From Spirosoma panaciterrae DSM 21099 (lineage in GTDB: Bacteria; Bacteroidota; Bacteroidia; Cytophagales; Spirosomataceae), in contig NZ_KB893217.1 in assembly GCF_000374025.1 (NCBI RefSeq), forward strand, positions 154,567-218,566: DNA of 64,000 nt, written 5' to 3'. Positions 32,777 through 42,857 of this stretch are shown here, one piece after another. Under the pieces are notes generated by a model. The model made no database searches. It was given only the letters and a program-made list of their open reading frames with translations, and was not told the DNA's origin. The translations under genes were made by a program, and so were the position numbers. Positions within the stretch are counted from its first letter, which is position 1. Every line of letters begins with the position of its first letter.

Positions 32777-34636
32777 ATGAAACCAATTGGAGCAACGTAT
32801 ACCGGTAATGGGCGCTGTATATTTACGGTATGGGCCCCCAAACGCAAATCGGTAACCTTACATATTGTACACCCCCAACCCCGGGAGCTACCCATGCTGT
32901 GCGACGAATGGGGCTACTTTAAACTCGAAGTTGAGGATATTGAACCGGGAACTCAGTATGTGTACCGACTCGACGACCAGGGCGAATTTGCAGACCCTGC
33001 CTCCCATTTTCAACCCAATGGCGTTCACGGACCATCGGAGGTCATCGATCACTCCGCTTATCGCTGGCAGGATGAGGGCTGGCGTGGTTTACCCTTTCAT
33101 GACCTGATTTTTTACCAGATCCATGTAGGTACATTCACTGCTGAAGGTACGTTTGAAGCCATCATTTCCCGACTCGACAACTTAGCCAGTCTGGGCATAA
33201 ATGCCCTGCAACTGTTGCCGGTTTGCCAGTTTCCGGGCGAGCGCAACTGGGGTTACGATGGGGTATATCCGTATTCGGTTCAAGACTCGTATGGTGGGCC
33301 AACCGGACTAAAAAAACTGGTCGATGCCTGCCACGCCCGTGGGCTGGCTATTTTTCTGGACGTAGTCTACAATCACCTGGGGCCAGAAGGCAACTACCTT
33401 ACGCAGTTTGGCCCTTACTTCACCGACAAATACCATACGCCCTGGGGCAATGCAATCAACTATGACCGAGAATGGGCGGATGGCGTACGCGACTATGTGT
33501 CCAATAACCCGCTTTTCTGGTTTGAACAGTATCATGTCGATGGCCTACGCTTCGATGCCATTCATGAAGTGTTTGACATGGGCGCTGTCCACATTTGGGA
33601 ATTGACGCATAGCAAGGTGTCCTATCTCGAAGAACGGCTGGGCCGAGCTCTTTATCTGGTAGCAGAGTCGGACCTGAACAACCCACGGGTGGTCAAATCA
33701 CCCGATGTGGGCGGCTATGGTTTTGATGCGCAATGGCTCGATGATTTTCACCATGCGCTGCATGTGCTGATTCATAAACCGGGGCGCCAGCGCTATCATG
33801 ATTTCGGCCGAATGGAACAGCTTGCCAAAGCGTATACCGATGGTTTCGTAGCCAGTGGCGACTATGCTTCGCTTCGCAAACGGAAATTTGGTCGCTCATC
33901 GGCAGGTATTCCTGGCGACCGTTTTGTCGTTTTCAACCTCAATCATGATCAGGTCGGTAATTTGCTCGGCACCGAACGACTCTCGCTCCTGGTCGATTTT
34001 GAACGTCAGAAAGTAGCTGCGGCTGCTCTCCTCCTATCCCCCTACGTTCCGATGCTGTTCATGGGCGAAGAATACGCTGACGAGTCGCCTTTCTATTACT
34101 TCGTCAGCCATACTGACACCGACTTACTTCAGGCGGTTCGGGAAGGCCGCAGGAACGATTTCAAGGCGTTCATTGGTGACGCCGAACTTCCCGATCCAGC
34201 CGACGAAGACACATTTAATCAATCGAAAATACGATGGCATACCCGAACTGAAGGGCGGCATGCCACCATGCTGCTGTGGCACAAACGATTAATCGAATTA
34301 CGGCAATCAATACCTGCCCTGCGGAATGTCAGTAAAAACGACATTCGGGTTACAGTGCTGGGCCAATCAGGGTTTGTGTTACACCGCCAAACCATCGATG
34401 GACAACAACATGCTACGATTTTGTTCAATTTTTCGGAAGAGGTTATCACCTACGAGCTACCCGTCTGGGTTACGCAGTGGGATAAACAACTGGACTCAAA
34501 AGATGCCCAATGGCAGGAAACCACGCCAACGGATGTAACCTCACGGCCCGATCAATTAGCCCCTGGTCAATCTGTTCATCTGGCCCCCTGGAGTGTAACG
34601 CTATATACAGGCCGGTTATCCTACGAGTGGCGCTAA
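32777..34636 (+). CDS. treZ: Malto-oligosyltrehalose trehalohydrolase
   Basis: 619 residues. An N-terminal CBM48-like beta-domain (about 1-95) precedes a GH13 barrel: DVVYNHLGPEGNY, GLRFDAIHEV with the Asp nucleophile, LVAESDLNNP with the Glu acid, and FNLNHDQVGN. The order and the NHLGPEGNYL pattern are typical of TreZ rather than branching enzyme. It cleaves maltooligosyl-trehalose made by TreY to release trehalose, an osmo- and desiccation protectant. It is 11 nt after the GH13 glucosidase gene. The partner treY follows after a gap of about 320 nt. Confidence 0.93.
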   Translation: MKPIGATYTGNGRCIFTVWAPKRKSVTLHIVHPQPRELPMLCDEWGYFKLEVEDIEPGTQYVYRLDDQGEFADPASHFQPNGVHGPSEVIDHSAYRWQDEGWRGLPFHDLIFYQIHVGTFTAEGTFEAIISRLDNLASLGINALQLLPVCQFPGERNWGYDGVYPYSVQDSYGGPTGLKKLVDACHARGLAIFLDVVYNHLGPEGNYLTQFGPYFTDKYHTPWGNAINYDREWADGVRDYVSNNPLFWFEQYHVDGLRFDAIHEVFDMGAVHIWELTHSKVSYLEERLGRALYLVAESDLNNPRVVKSPDVGGYGFDAQWLDDFHHALHVLIHKPGRQRYHDFGRMEQLAKAYTDGFVASGDYASLRKRKFGRSSAGIPGDRFVVFNLNHDQVGNLLGTERLSLLVDFERQKVAAAALLLSPYVPMLFMGEEYADESPFYYFVSHTDTDLLQAVREGRRNDFKAFIGDAELPDPADEDTFNQSKIRWHTRTEGRHATMLLWHKRLIELRQSIPALRNVSKNDIRVTVLGQSGFVLHRQTIDGQQHATILFNFSEEVITYELPVWVTQWDKQLDSKDAQWQETTPTDVTSRPDQLAPGQSVHLAPWSVTLYTGRLSYEWR

Positions 34637-34742
34637 TAATGGCACGCCAGAGGCACGTATTTGAGGCTATGTCTCTATTTACCTATAGACATCCAATGGC
34701 TTTAGCCAACCAGGTACTTTATTGAACACCCGGACACAACAA

Positions 34743-34916
34743 TCAATTATCCGTAGACAAGCGCTCAATTAGTATCGCTTTTCCGTAATCGATTAGGTCG
34801 ATGTATTGATCTGGCTGCCACTCGCCAGAGAAGGGAGCCAGATCAATACATCGGCCATCCATGACAGCCCGGTTACCAACCCAGGGCCCATTCCCCACTT
34901 CGGTCGGGAATGACAC
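34743..34916 (-). CDS. Possible 57-residue small protein in the treZ-treY gap
   Basis: A GTG-started frame on the minus strand (an internal ATG lies at 34859) gives 57 residues ending LIERLSTDN. The composition looks protein-like (GPWVGNRAV, FSGEWQPDQYIDLIDYG) with no known family. It overlaps an 18-bp inverted repeat, so it could equally be non-coding. Confidence 0.3.
   Translation of the reverse strand: MSFPTEVGNGPWVGNRAVMDGRCIDLAPFSGEWQPDQYIDLIDYGKAILIERLSTDN
34799..34853. repeat. 18-bp inverted repeat in the treZ-treY gap
   Basis: CGATGTATTGATCTGGCT (34799-34816) and its exact complement at 34836-34853 enclose 19 nt. No T-tract follows, so a terminator is doubtful; an operator or an attenuating hairpin for treY is possible. 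Confidence 0.55.
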
Positions 34917-34960
34917 CAGTTACTTTACATCCCGAATCCATTGTTTTTACGCCCTGGGTC

Positions 34961-37732
34961 ATGAGAAATCCCATTTCAACGTACCGAATCCAATTTCACA
35001 AGGACTTTACCTTCACTGACTTTGAACGCATTATCCCCTACCTTGATAAATTAGGCATCAAAACCGTATATGCGTCGCCCATTTTTGAGGCCGTTCCGGG
35101 AAGTGTGCATGGCTACGATGGCGTCAATCCGCAGCGAATCAATCCCGAGATCGGCACCGAAGAGCAGCTACAGCGTATCCATGAGGTATTAGCTCAGCGC
35201 GGTATCGGCTGGTTGCAGGATATCGTGCCCAACCATATGGCGTTTCATCCGGACAACCGCTGGCTCATGGATGTACTGGAAAAGGGCACCTTATCACTTT
35301 ATAGTACCTTCTTCGACATCGACTGGAACAGTCCACATCATCAGGGCAGACTTATGGTGCCTTTTCTGGGCGACCCCCTGGATGACGTACTCAACCAAGG
35401 CGAACTAACCGTCTCTTATCAGGACAGGCGATTTGTACTTACCTACTTCGATACGGCATATCCGCTTCACCTCCGTTCCTATGCCTCCATTCTACAAGCG
35501 GCTAATGAGCCACCGTCCGAACCGCTTCGGGAGTTGTTGGTACAGTTGGCAGAACTGGACGATATAACCGACCCAACGACCTATGCCTTACACAGTACCG
35601 CCCTGCAGATAAAACTGGACGAATGGCTGCGGCAGTCTCCGGCTAAGTCGTTCTTGGGAAAATGTCTGCGTGCCCTGAATGAAAGCCCCGCCCAGCTAAG
35701 ACGAATTATTGACGAACAAGCCTATCGGCTGTGTTTTTATGGGGAAACCGATTTCCGAATCAACTATCGGCGCTTTTTTACCGTCAACAGCCTGATCTGC
35801 CTCAACATTCAACACCAGCATGTATTCGACCATGTGCATCACTTTACCAAAAAACTGCTCGAAACGGGTGCCTTTCAGGGGCTTCGTATCGATCATATTG
35901 ACGGCCTGTACGATCCCAGCCAGTATCTGGAACGGTTACGCCAGTTGGCAGGTGAAGACGCCTATATTATCGTCGAAAAAATTCTGAAAGACGATGAGGA
36001 CTTACCCACCAACTGGCCCATTCAGGGGGCTACTGGCTACGGTTTTCTCTCTATCGTCAATAATTTGCTGACCCGAACCAGCAGTCAGGAAAGTTTTACC
36101 CGGTTCTACCAGGAATTAGTAGGGGATCGAAAAGTGGTACGTAAGGAATTGTACGACAAAAAAGCGTACATTCTTTTCCAGCACATGGGCGGTGAACTGG
36201 ACAACCTGTTCCATCTGTTCAGAGAACTTCAGCTAGCCAACGAGGAACAACTTACTGCCCTGCCCAACGATACGCTGAAAGAAGCGATTGGTGAGTTTTT
36301 GATTCGATGCCCTGTTTATCGATACTACGGCAACCGGATGCCTCTTGACCCCACCGAAGCCGACGCCATCCGAAATATTTTCGACCACATTCGCCAACAC
36401 AAGTCCCGATTATCTCCAGCTATCGACTTACTGGAAAAGGTGCTGCTGACCTGGCCCAGCGAGGAAAATACCGCTTATACGAACCGCGCCTTACAGTTCT
36501 ACCAGCGTTGTATGCAATTTACGGGGCCCCTAATGGCAAAGGGCGTGGAAGATACGCTTATGTACACCTATACCCGCTTTATTGGGCACGACGAAGTGGG
36601 TGACTCTCCACTTTATTTTGGCCTGACGGTCGATGAGTTTCACCAGAAAATGATGGATCGGCAGGCCAAATGGCCCTTGGCTCTCAACGCCACATCCACC
36701 CATGATACCAAACGGGGTGAAGATGTACGTAGTCGGCTGAATGTACTGACCGATCTGCCCGACGAATGGCTTGATGAAGTACGAATCTGGCAAACGCTCA
36801 ATCATCAGCTCAAAACGTCTGTAGTCATCGACGGCTCCGACGAATCGGATGAAGCGAATGGCGCCATCGAATCCCCTGATCCGAATGATGAGTACTTTAT
36901 TTATCAGACCCTGGTCGGCGCTTACCCCATGCCGGACCAGGATGGGGAGGATTTCCCTAACCGCCTGGACGAGTATCTGCAAAAAGCGATACGGGAAGCA
37001 AAGCGCTATTCAAGTCACAACACCCCCAACGAAGCGTATGAAGAAGCCACCAAGGCGTTTGCCCGTAAATTGCTGGATACGAATCGGCCCTTCTGGAAAC
37101 GGTTCGATGCCTTTTATCGGCAGATAGCCGACCTAGGTATTATCAATTCACTGGCTCAGGTTGTACTTAAATGTACCTGCCCGGGGTTGCCCGATGTGTA
37201 CCAGGGTTGTGAAAGGTGGGACCTGAGTATGGTAGATCCTGATAACCGTCGACCTATCGACTTTGAACAACGCTGTGAGTCCCTCGATGCACTCCTGCAT
37301 CACAGCAGCACGAATCGCTGGTCAGAACTGTGGCGGAGCCGCTACGATGGTCAGATCAAACTCCACCTGGTCTATACACTTTTGCAGGAATGTCGGCAAC
37401 AGCCTGTTCTTTTTGCCGAAGGCCAATACACACCCCTGATGGTCGAAGGTTACTATAAAGATCATGTACTCGCTTTTGCCCGACACGACACCCAACACTG
37501 GTATGTAATCGCTATCCCGTTGGGCATTGCCCGGCTGTGTCGTGATCAGCAAACAACCCCTATTACTATCGACTGGAACGACACCCATATTCTGATACCC
37601 AATGAAGCGCCTAAACAATGGCAACACCGACTAACAAAGGCAGAGGGCATGGCAGAGACAGGAATCAGAGTTACCGACGTATTCGCCGATGTACCTTTAG
37701 GCGTACTTAAACTTGGCTCTGTTGACGCTTAA
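34961..37732 (+). CDS. treY: Malto-oligosyltrehalose synthase
   Basis: 923 residues from the ATG at 34961 (MRNPISTYRIQFHKDFTF). The open frame starts at 34910, but the extra residues are not conserved in the family. TreY markers are STYRIQFHKDFTF, the extended (beta/alpha)8 barrel with GLRIDHIDGLYDP (Asp nucleophile), YIIVEKIL (Glu acid) and STHDTKRGEDVRSRL, and the long helical insertion typical of TreY. It converts the reducing end of maltodextrins to a trehalosyl unit by transglycosylation. It works with TreZ, encoded upstream. The C-terminal beta-domain is present. Confidence 0.94.
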   Translation: MRNPISTYRIQFHKDFTFTDFERIIPYLDKLGIKTVYASPIFEAVPGSVHGYDGVNPQRINPEIGTEEQLQRIHEVLAQRGIGWLQDIVPNHMAFHPDNRWLMDVLEKGTLSLYSTFFDIDWNSPHHQGRLMVPFLGDPLDDVLNQGELTVSYQDRRFVLTYFDTAYPLHLRSYASILQAANEPPSEPLRELLVQLAELDDITDPTTYALHSTALQIKLDEWLRQSPAKSFLGKCLRALNESPAQLRRIIDEQAYRLCFYGETDFRINYRRFFTVNSLICLNIQHQHVFDHVHHFTKKLLETGAFQGLRIDHIDGLYDPSQYLERLRQLAGEDAYIIVEKILKDDEDLPTNWPIQGATGYGFLSIVNNLLTRTSSQESFTRFYQELVGDRKVVRKELYDKKAYILFQHMGGELDNLFHLFRELQLANEEQLTALPNDTLKEAIGEFLIRCPVYRYYGNRMPLDPTEADAIRNIFDHIRQHKSRLSPAIDLLEKVLLTWPSEENTAYTNRALQFYQRCMQFTGPLMAKGVEDTLMYTYTRFIGHDEVGDSPLYFGLTVDEFHQKMMDRQAKWPLALNATSTHDTKRGEDVRSRLNVLTDLPDEWLDEVRIWQTLNHQLKTSVVIDGSDESDEANGAIESPDPNDEYFIYQTLVGAYPMPDQDGEDFPNRLDEYLQKAIREAKRYSSHNTPNEAYEEATKAFARKLLDTNRPFWKRFDAFYRQIADLGIINSLAQVVLKCTCPGLPDVYQGCERWDLSMVDPDNRRPIDFEQRCESLDALLHHSSTNRWSELWRSRYDGQIKLHLVYTLLQECRQQPVLFAEGQYTPLMVEGYYKDHVLAFARHDTQHWYVIAIPLGIARLCRDQQTTPITIDWNDTHILIPNEAPKQWQHRLTKAEGMAETGIRVTDVFADVPLGVLKLGSVDA

Positions 37733-37740
37733 AAAAACAA

Positions 37741-37789
37741 AATAGGCAGGTGTTGTTTGCTGGTGAAAGGTGAACAGCCCCTGCCTATT
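37741..37789. terminator. Terminator after treY
   Basis: The inverted repeat AATAGGCAGG/CCTGCCTATT (37741-37750 and 37780-37789) has partly paired inner arms. It lies between treY (plus) and the convergent cytochrome gene (minus). Confidence 0.7.
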
Positions 37790-37806
37790 AACTGATCAGT
37801 TCTTCA

Positions 37807-38793
37807 TTAACGCATAGCCAGACGGGGCTTAAACTTGTCGGCTACTTTGTTTGAAATGGGTTTGATCGACATCAGGTAAGTATACATAGCCCCCAGATCT
37901 TTCTCCGTCATGCCTCCATACATCGTCCAGGGCATAATCGTCTGAAAGTCATTAGGCCCAACTTTGTGGGCTTTATAGTCAGCGCCGTACGTTTTAAACC
38001 GAGCGATAAAAGCCTCTTTGGTCCAGTTACCAATACCTGTTTCTTTATCAGGGGTTATGTTAGCCGTATAAAGCGTTCCACCGGGCATGGCAAACTCGCG
38101 TCCACCCGCAAACGATTTTTCAGGAATAATGCGACCTTGATCGACCTGAGTATGGCACTCGACACAGCCCGCGATCATCACCAGATACTGTCCCGTAGCC
38201 AACTCGTTTGCCGTATCGGGCATGGCCATCGGTTCGGCTTTTTTAGGAATGGTATTCAAAATAAAGTTGAACGGAAAATCAGCCTTGGATTCAGCCGGTT
38301 TCGATTCGATGGGTTTTATTGTGCGCAGATAGGCAATGATGCTTTGTACATCTTCATCATTCATTTTACCATAGTAAGGGTAAGGCATCACCGGAAAAAA
38401 CGCATGCCCGTCGCGGCTAACCCCGGTCGTGATGGCTCGGTAAATTTCGCCATCTGTCCAGTTGCCTATACCGAAGGGGGTTATGTTTTTAGACGTAAAC
38501 ATACCGGGGAAGCCCATTTGCTGGTTAAACATCTCTCCGCCCTTACCCAGTGTACCAGCCGTTAAGGGGGCTGAAAAAAGGGTGTAATCGCGGGTGCTAT
38601 GGCAGTCCATACAAACCGTCACGTGGTTTGCCAGATACTCTCCCCGCGCCACACGGGCTGGTGTTGCATTTACTTTTAGGGTCGGTGCTTCGCCTACATC
38701 GGGTAGAGCTAATTTTACATATGCCATTGCACCAAGTACACCCACAACGACTACACCAAGTACAATACCAATAACTTTTAAAGCCTTTTTCAT
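37807..38793 (-). CDS. Dihaem cytochrome c
   Basis: 328 residues. A single N-terminal transmembrane helix (about 8-28) anchors it, with a periplasmic body carrying two c-type haem motifs, CMDCH (61-65) and CVECH (210-214). MPYPYYGKMNDEDVQSIIAYLRTIKP after the first and the similar MTEKDLGAMYTYLMSIKPI at the end show two repeated cytochrome c domains, with Met ligands in FPVMPYPYYG and IMPWTMYGG. It is likely an electron carrier for a periplasmic oxidase or dehydrogenase. It is not adjacent to any oxidase gene here. It ends convergent with treY. Confidence 0.88.
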   Translation of the reverse strand: MKKALKVIGIVLGVVVVGVLGAMAYVKLALPDVGEAPTLKVNATPARVARGEYLANHVTVCMDCHSTRDYTLFSAPLTAGTLGKGGEMFNQQMGFPGMFTSKNITPFGIGNWTDGEIYRAITTGVSRDGHAFFPVMPYPYYGKMNDEDVQSIIAYLRTIKPIESKPAESKADFPFNFILNTIPKKAEPMAMPDTANELATGQYLVMIAGCVECHTQVDQGRIIPEKSFAGGREFAMPGGTLYTANITPDKETGIGNWTKEAFIARFKTYGADYKAHKVGPNDFQTIMPWTMYGGMTEKDLGAMYTYLMSIKPISNKVADKFKPRLAMR

Positions 38794-39170
38794 ATACGAC
38801 TGGTCAAAAAGATTTGAGGTTTTAGGAACGTTAAATTATTGACCACCAAGCATTGGTAGCAAATCTGAAACGAAATTATCGCATCCGTTTATTAAACGGG
38901 CGAAATTTCATCTGTCTAAGGCCGTTTACCTCCCAGACAATGACCTTTGTGAACAATCAGCGGATTGTGGAGTAGGCAAACTCAGTAGACAACAAATGCA
39001 CGGTTATCTATATACGATATAAACCTCGGTTCCGCAGAGTGCCAGAACCTTACTTATAAATGTAGCTTTCTGACCCGTTGGCTTTCGTAGCTGGTAGCCT
39101 AGTCGCTCACCATGTGCCAATTCTGTCAGAGCGGTTTACCAGATTACCAGCATCTGCTTTTGACCAGCTA
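38794..39170. other. 377-nt intergenic region, no gene seen
   Basis: All frames are short and broken. It holds the presumed promoter of the cytochrome gene and the 3' flank of the gene at 39171. No strong hairpin or known motif was recognised. Confidence 0.5.
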
Positions 39171-39734
39171 TTAAATGGATATATACGCGGGGACTGTTTT
39201 AAAAACCGATAAGTTATCATGCAGACCGATCGCCATGTAATCTTTCTCGTCCAGTTCAGGCGCAACCTGCGATAGTTCTTTAAAGGATAATAATACGGAC
39301 GTCAATTCATTATGCTGCTGCCAATGTGATGCCATTCGGGTAATTAAGGCATAGGCACTTAAGCCAATAAGTTGGTTTACCTGCTTGTAAGGAAGCCGGG
39401 TGTGATGGATAACGCTCGTCATTATAGGGCTTTTCTTTCCCGGAAGTAACTTACCCAACAGGCTGTTGCCTTCGAGACTCAGCAGTTCAACCGATCGCTC
39501 TGTTTCTTCAGGCCGGTACGATTCGCTTTGCTGAATCTGTTTGTCCAACGTTTGATAAACGAGCCTTTTCCCAATCGTTGTCTGCAATTTCTGATGCAGA
39601 CAAACCATCATTAAACAGACTGTCGATCGGAAGGCCAGATGCACACTAGCAACCGGAATAGCAATTTGCTGGGCTACGTTTTCGAGGTAGGTTTCCTCAG
39701 AAAGCAGTTGCCCAACACTGGCTGTAGCCCTCAT
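39171..39734 (-). CDS. Unknown protein, possible DUF937-like
   Basis: 187 residues, soluble and helical. The middle part GNSLLGKLLPGKKSPIMTSVIHHTRLP, followed by QVNQLIGLSAYALITRMASHW, resembles DUF937 proteins, in which repeated short helices end in GLL/LL-type turns, but the match is weak by eye. The N-terminus (SVGQLLSEETYLENVAQQIA) has no signal peptide. No catalytic motif and no informative neighbour were found. An unassigned Bacteroidota-specific protein is equally possible. Confidence 0.6.
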   Translation of the reverse strand: MRATASVGQLLSEETYLENVAQQIAIPVASVHLAFRSTVCLMMVCLHQKLQTTIGKRLVYQTLDKQIQQSESYRPEETERSVELLSLEGNSLLGKLLPGKKSPIMTSVIHHTRLPYKQVNQLIGLSAYALITRMASHWQQHNELTSVLLSFKELSQVAPELDEKDYMAIGLHDNLSVFKTVPAYISI

Positions 39735-39954
39735 AAACGGTTAAAGTTTAAGTAAGGAAAAGATAAACATACCCGTTTAGACGAGGGAACTACCCTTCGG
39801 TCTCTACTTGACAGTAAATGGATACTTATACCTTTTCCAAACTTTAGACTAACTCTACCGCATGGCCAACAATCGTCTAACCACCCAAAAGACTACCAGC
39901 TGATTATCAAACCATTAACTTAAAATACTAATCGTACAAAACCGTTCTGTACCC

Positions 39955-41049
39955 TTATTGATTGGCAATAGCAACGCCAATTTTTGAATCTGCCGTACCA
40001 TAATAGAGAAACCATTTACCATGGAATGGCACCATGCCTTCCAAGAAAACCACCTGATTGACCTGGCCTTCCAGTTCATAGGGTTGATCGGGTTTGATAA
40101 AATGCGCTTCAGAACGATCCAGAAGCTTTACTGGATCAGTGGCGTCGAACAGGAGCTGCCCACCCGCATAAGCTCCTTCGGGCAGGTTTACATCACCATT
40201 TTTCGCATCGTTCATGCCATTGTAGATCAACAGAATACCTTTTTTGGTCAGCATAGCAAACGGCCCTGGTTCAAGCAGCCGGACGTCATGCTTGCCTTTG
40301 CGCGACTCAGCCACTACAACCGGCTGCCCGGACTCAGTTTCCAGCGGGTTCCAATGCAGAAGATCGTCTGAAGAGGCTAAACGAAGCTGCGGCTGATCGC
40401 CCCAGTACATCCAGTATTTACCCTGTATTTTCTGCGCTACAAATCGATCGCCAACGCGCTTACATACAATTGCCCCCGATTTCGACCAGCTATTTTTGTA
40501 TTTACCATTCGCTGCTTCTCCGAAAGCAAGCCCCTGCTTTTGCCAGTCGGTCAGGTTTCGCGAGGTGGCTACGCAAAGTCGGGCTTTGTCGCCATCATAA
40601 GCCGTATAGGTCATCACATACACCCCATTGGGGCTCTCTACTACCCGTGGATCTTCGCATCCTCCCTCCCACTCATATACCTTCATGGGGTCGTTGTTCG
40701 GATAAAACACAGGCTTTGGCATCCGGTTGAAATGAATACCATCTGTGCTCACCGCCAGCCCCAGTCGCGATGTCCCTCCTACACTCCGGACGGTATCTTC
40801 GGCGCGGTACAGCATGTACACTTTATTGTTCCGTACCACAGTGGTTGGATTATAAACGTCTTTTTCCTCCCAATGGATGGTTTGTTTACGAACCGGACAG
40901 TCGAAGGTAGTCGTAGCTTTGGCAGAAAGAATTGGATTGTACGCATTTGCTTTTTGAAAAGGCCCCAGCATCCAGGGTTTTTCGGGTTTTGACTGGGCCA
41001 GCAGGCAGCCAGGCACGAACAGGGCAAGAAGAACTAGACGCTTCATCAA
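39955..41049 (-). CDS. Secreted GH130-like glycoside phosphorylase/hydrolase
   Basis: 364 residues with a cleavable signal peptide (MMKRLVLLALFVPGCLLAQS). The remainder is a five-bladed propeller; the segment EWEGGCEDPRVV is the GH130 hallmark, with the Asp probably being the acid, and the blades repeat as in YNPTTVVRNNKVYMLYRAED. GH130 enzymes act on beta-mannosides, many as phosphorylases, but extracellular members with signal peptides are commonly hydrolases. The substrate is not resolved. It is flanked by an unrelated gene on each side, so it is not in an obvious polysaccharide locus. Confidence 0.85.
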   Translation of the reverse strand: MMKRLVLLALFVPGCLLAQSKPEKPWMLGPFQKANAYNPILSAKATTTFDCPVRKQTIHWEEKDVYNPTTVVRNNKVYMLYRAEDTVRSVGGTSRLGLAVSTDGIHFNRMPKPVFYPNNDPMKVYEWEGGCEDPRVVESPNGVYVMTYTAYDGDKARLCVATSRNLTDWQKQGLAFGEAANGKYKNSWSKSGAIVCKRVGDRFVAQKIQGKYWMYWGDQPQLRLASSDDLLHWNPLETESGQPVVVAESRKGKHDVRLLEPGPFAMLTKKGILLIYNGMNDAKNGDVNLPEGAYAGGQLLFDATDPVKLLDRSEAHFIKPDQPYELEGQVNQVVFLEGMVPFHGKWFLYYGTADSKIGVAIANQ

Positions 41050-41206
41050 GAAAAAATTAAAGGTTAATTGGTTTAAAGCTTTACAGCTATACTATCGTTT
41101 TAAAAAGAACACTTGCTCTGCGAAATCAGTCAGGCAACATTTAGGGTTGGGCAGACCGTGTAACCTCATTACGCATACGGACGATCTCATTTTGCTACCA
41201 CTGGCT

Positions 41207-42766
41207 TCACTTGGCAACAACGTTTTTACCTGGTTTCTCTTCGGCTATCAGTTCGTCGTGAGGCACCTCTGTCAACCAGCCACCAAACCATTTCGCCCGT
41301 TGCCGGGCTGCCTCTTCATCCTCCAGTTCCAGTAGTCGGATGCCTCCAGGCTGCTCAATCGTTGGCTCTTCATAAACGATCTGTAAACCTACCCAGGCCA
41401 GGTACGAATTGAGCGTTGTTTCTAACGGCTGATTGCCAAAAATACACAGGCTATAATACCAGTCCAGCGATTCGCCTGCTACCTGTTCGGTTGCCTTCCG
41501 GTAGTCATCGAGTGTATACCCAACAAACGGTTTCCCAAATTGCTGCCACATCAGCCGCATAACATCATCCAGTGAACGCGCATGGTTTGTCAGTTGGCGA
41601 ATGTGCAGGTCCAGGATCAGAGCGACAATCGATCCTTTGTGATAGACCGACACTTTCCGGTCGGGAACGCCCTTATCATACCCATCGAGCCACAAATCCC
41701 ACGACGACTCGGTCAGCGACTGAAAAGCCCGCCCGTTGGCTTCAAAATGACGTTTGAACAATACCTGCAATTCCTTCAAATACGCTTCGTCCGTAAAAAC
41801 CCCCGACTGCCGAAGCATCAAATCGCCGTAATAGGTGGTTACCCCTTCGGCCACAAAACAGGTTGGAAAATAATTTTCCTTCGTAAAGTCGTAAGGCAGT
41901 AATTCGGTGGGGCGAATCCGAATGATGTTCCAGGCATGAAACAACTCGTGCGACGAAACGCCCAGTAAATCCTGATACAAACCTTCCCCTTCGTCATTCG
42001 GCCCAAGTACAAGTACGGTAGAATTTCGATGTTCCACACCATGATAATAGGGCACGGTTAGCACCAACGTCAGAAAATGATACGCCTTTTCAGGAAACTC
42101 CCCAAACAGGTCGATCTGCTTCTGCGAAAATCGGCTGAAATCCTGCACAATCCGGTCAGGATTGAAGGTAAGCTCGCCATCCGTCCGGCGTCCGCCATGA
42201 ATCCAGACATGGAATGTGGTTTCACCAATCGCATACTGACTATGCTGAAGCGTCGGAGCGGCTAGAATGGGGCAATCGACCAGTTCATAAAAATCGGCTG
42301 CCCAAAGTGTTTTAGCCTCACGCTGCTCCAGGCCACAGGCAATTGTCCAGCCGTCGGGTATATCCAGGTTAAGGGTGCAAGGGTCCTGGATACGTCCCTC
42401 GGCATACAGGCAAAGATTGACCGGATTGACGTACATCAGGATCTCGCTCACAAAACTGCTGCCTGCATTCAATTGATTGGGAGTCGATACCAACGCGTAG
42501 TAATTGTAGTGTACAGTCAGTTCAGATGCACCATTCGTTTGCACCAGCCAACGGTCTTTGGTAAGCTTCCGAAAAGGGAGTGGGTTACCAACCCCATCAA
42601 CAATCGTAAATCGCTGGATATTTTTGGCAAACTGCTGCAACTCATATCGCCCTGGTCGCCAGGCGGGTAGCTGTAACTCAACGTCAGTAGTGTCGATGGC
42701 AGTCAGTCGAGCTTCAACGGCTATGTAATGCGGGTAAAGAGGATCAGCAGACAGGCGATAATGCAT
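41207..42766 (-). CDS. M61 family metallopeptidase (glycyl aminopeptidase type)
   Basis: 519 residues. The N-terminal beta-domain (about 1-170) is followed by the catalytic part with HELFHAWN (HExxH plus N) and the downstream EGVTTYYGDLMLR containing the third zinc ligand Glu. These are the M61 motifs. Full-length M61 peptidases often add a C-terminal PDZ domain; here the C-terminus (about 440-519) is short and only partly resembles one. No signal peptide was seen, so it is probably cytoplasmic. The start at 42766 gives MHYRLSADPLYPHYIAV, the common start. Confidence 0.88.
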   Translation of the reverse strand: MHYRLSADPLYPHYIAVEARLTAIDTTDVELQLPAWRPGRYELQQFAKNIQRFTIVDGVGNPLPFRKLTKDRWLVQTNGASELTVHYNYYALVSTPNQLNAGSSFVSEILMYVNPVNLCLYAEGRIQDPCTLNLDIPDGWTIACGLEQREAKTLWAADFYELVDCPILAAPTLQHSQYAIGETTFHVWIHGGRRTDGELTFNPDRIVQDFSRFSQKQIDLFGEFPEKAYHFLTLVLTVPYYHGVEHRNSTVLVLGPNDEGEGLYQDLLGVSSHELFHAWNIIRIRPTELLPYDFTKENYFPTCFVAEGVTTYYGDLMLRQSGVFTDEAYLKELQVLFKRHFEANGRAFQSLTESSWDLWLDGYDKGVPDRKVSVYHKGSIVALILDLHIRQLTNHARSLDDVMRLMWQQFGKPFVGYTLDDYRKATEQVAGESLDWYYSLCIFGNQPLETTLNSYLAWVGLQIVYEEPTIEQPGGIRLLELEDEEAARQRAKWFGGWLTEVPHDELIAEEKPGKNVVAK

Positions 42767-42857
42767 AGTTCTGGTTACATTTAGTTGAGTAAAGGTATGG
42801 TTGTTGATGCGTGTACAGGCGAACTAAATTCACCAAATACAAATCTAAAACAAGGTC

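Noticed and set aside
39112..39130. A second sigma-54-like site (TTGGCACATGGTGAGC, minus strand)
   Set aside because: The -12 part lacks TTGC and the nearest suitable gene start is over 300 nt away, so chance is more likely.
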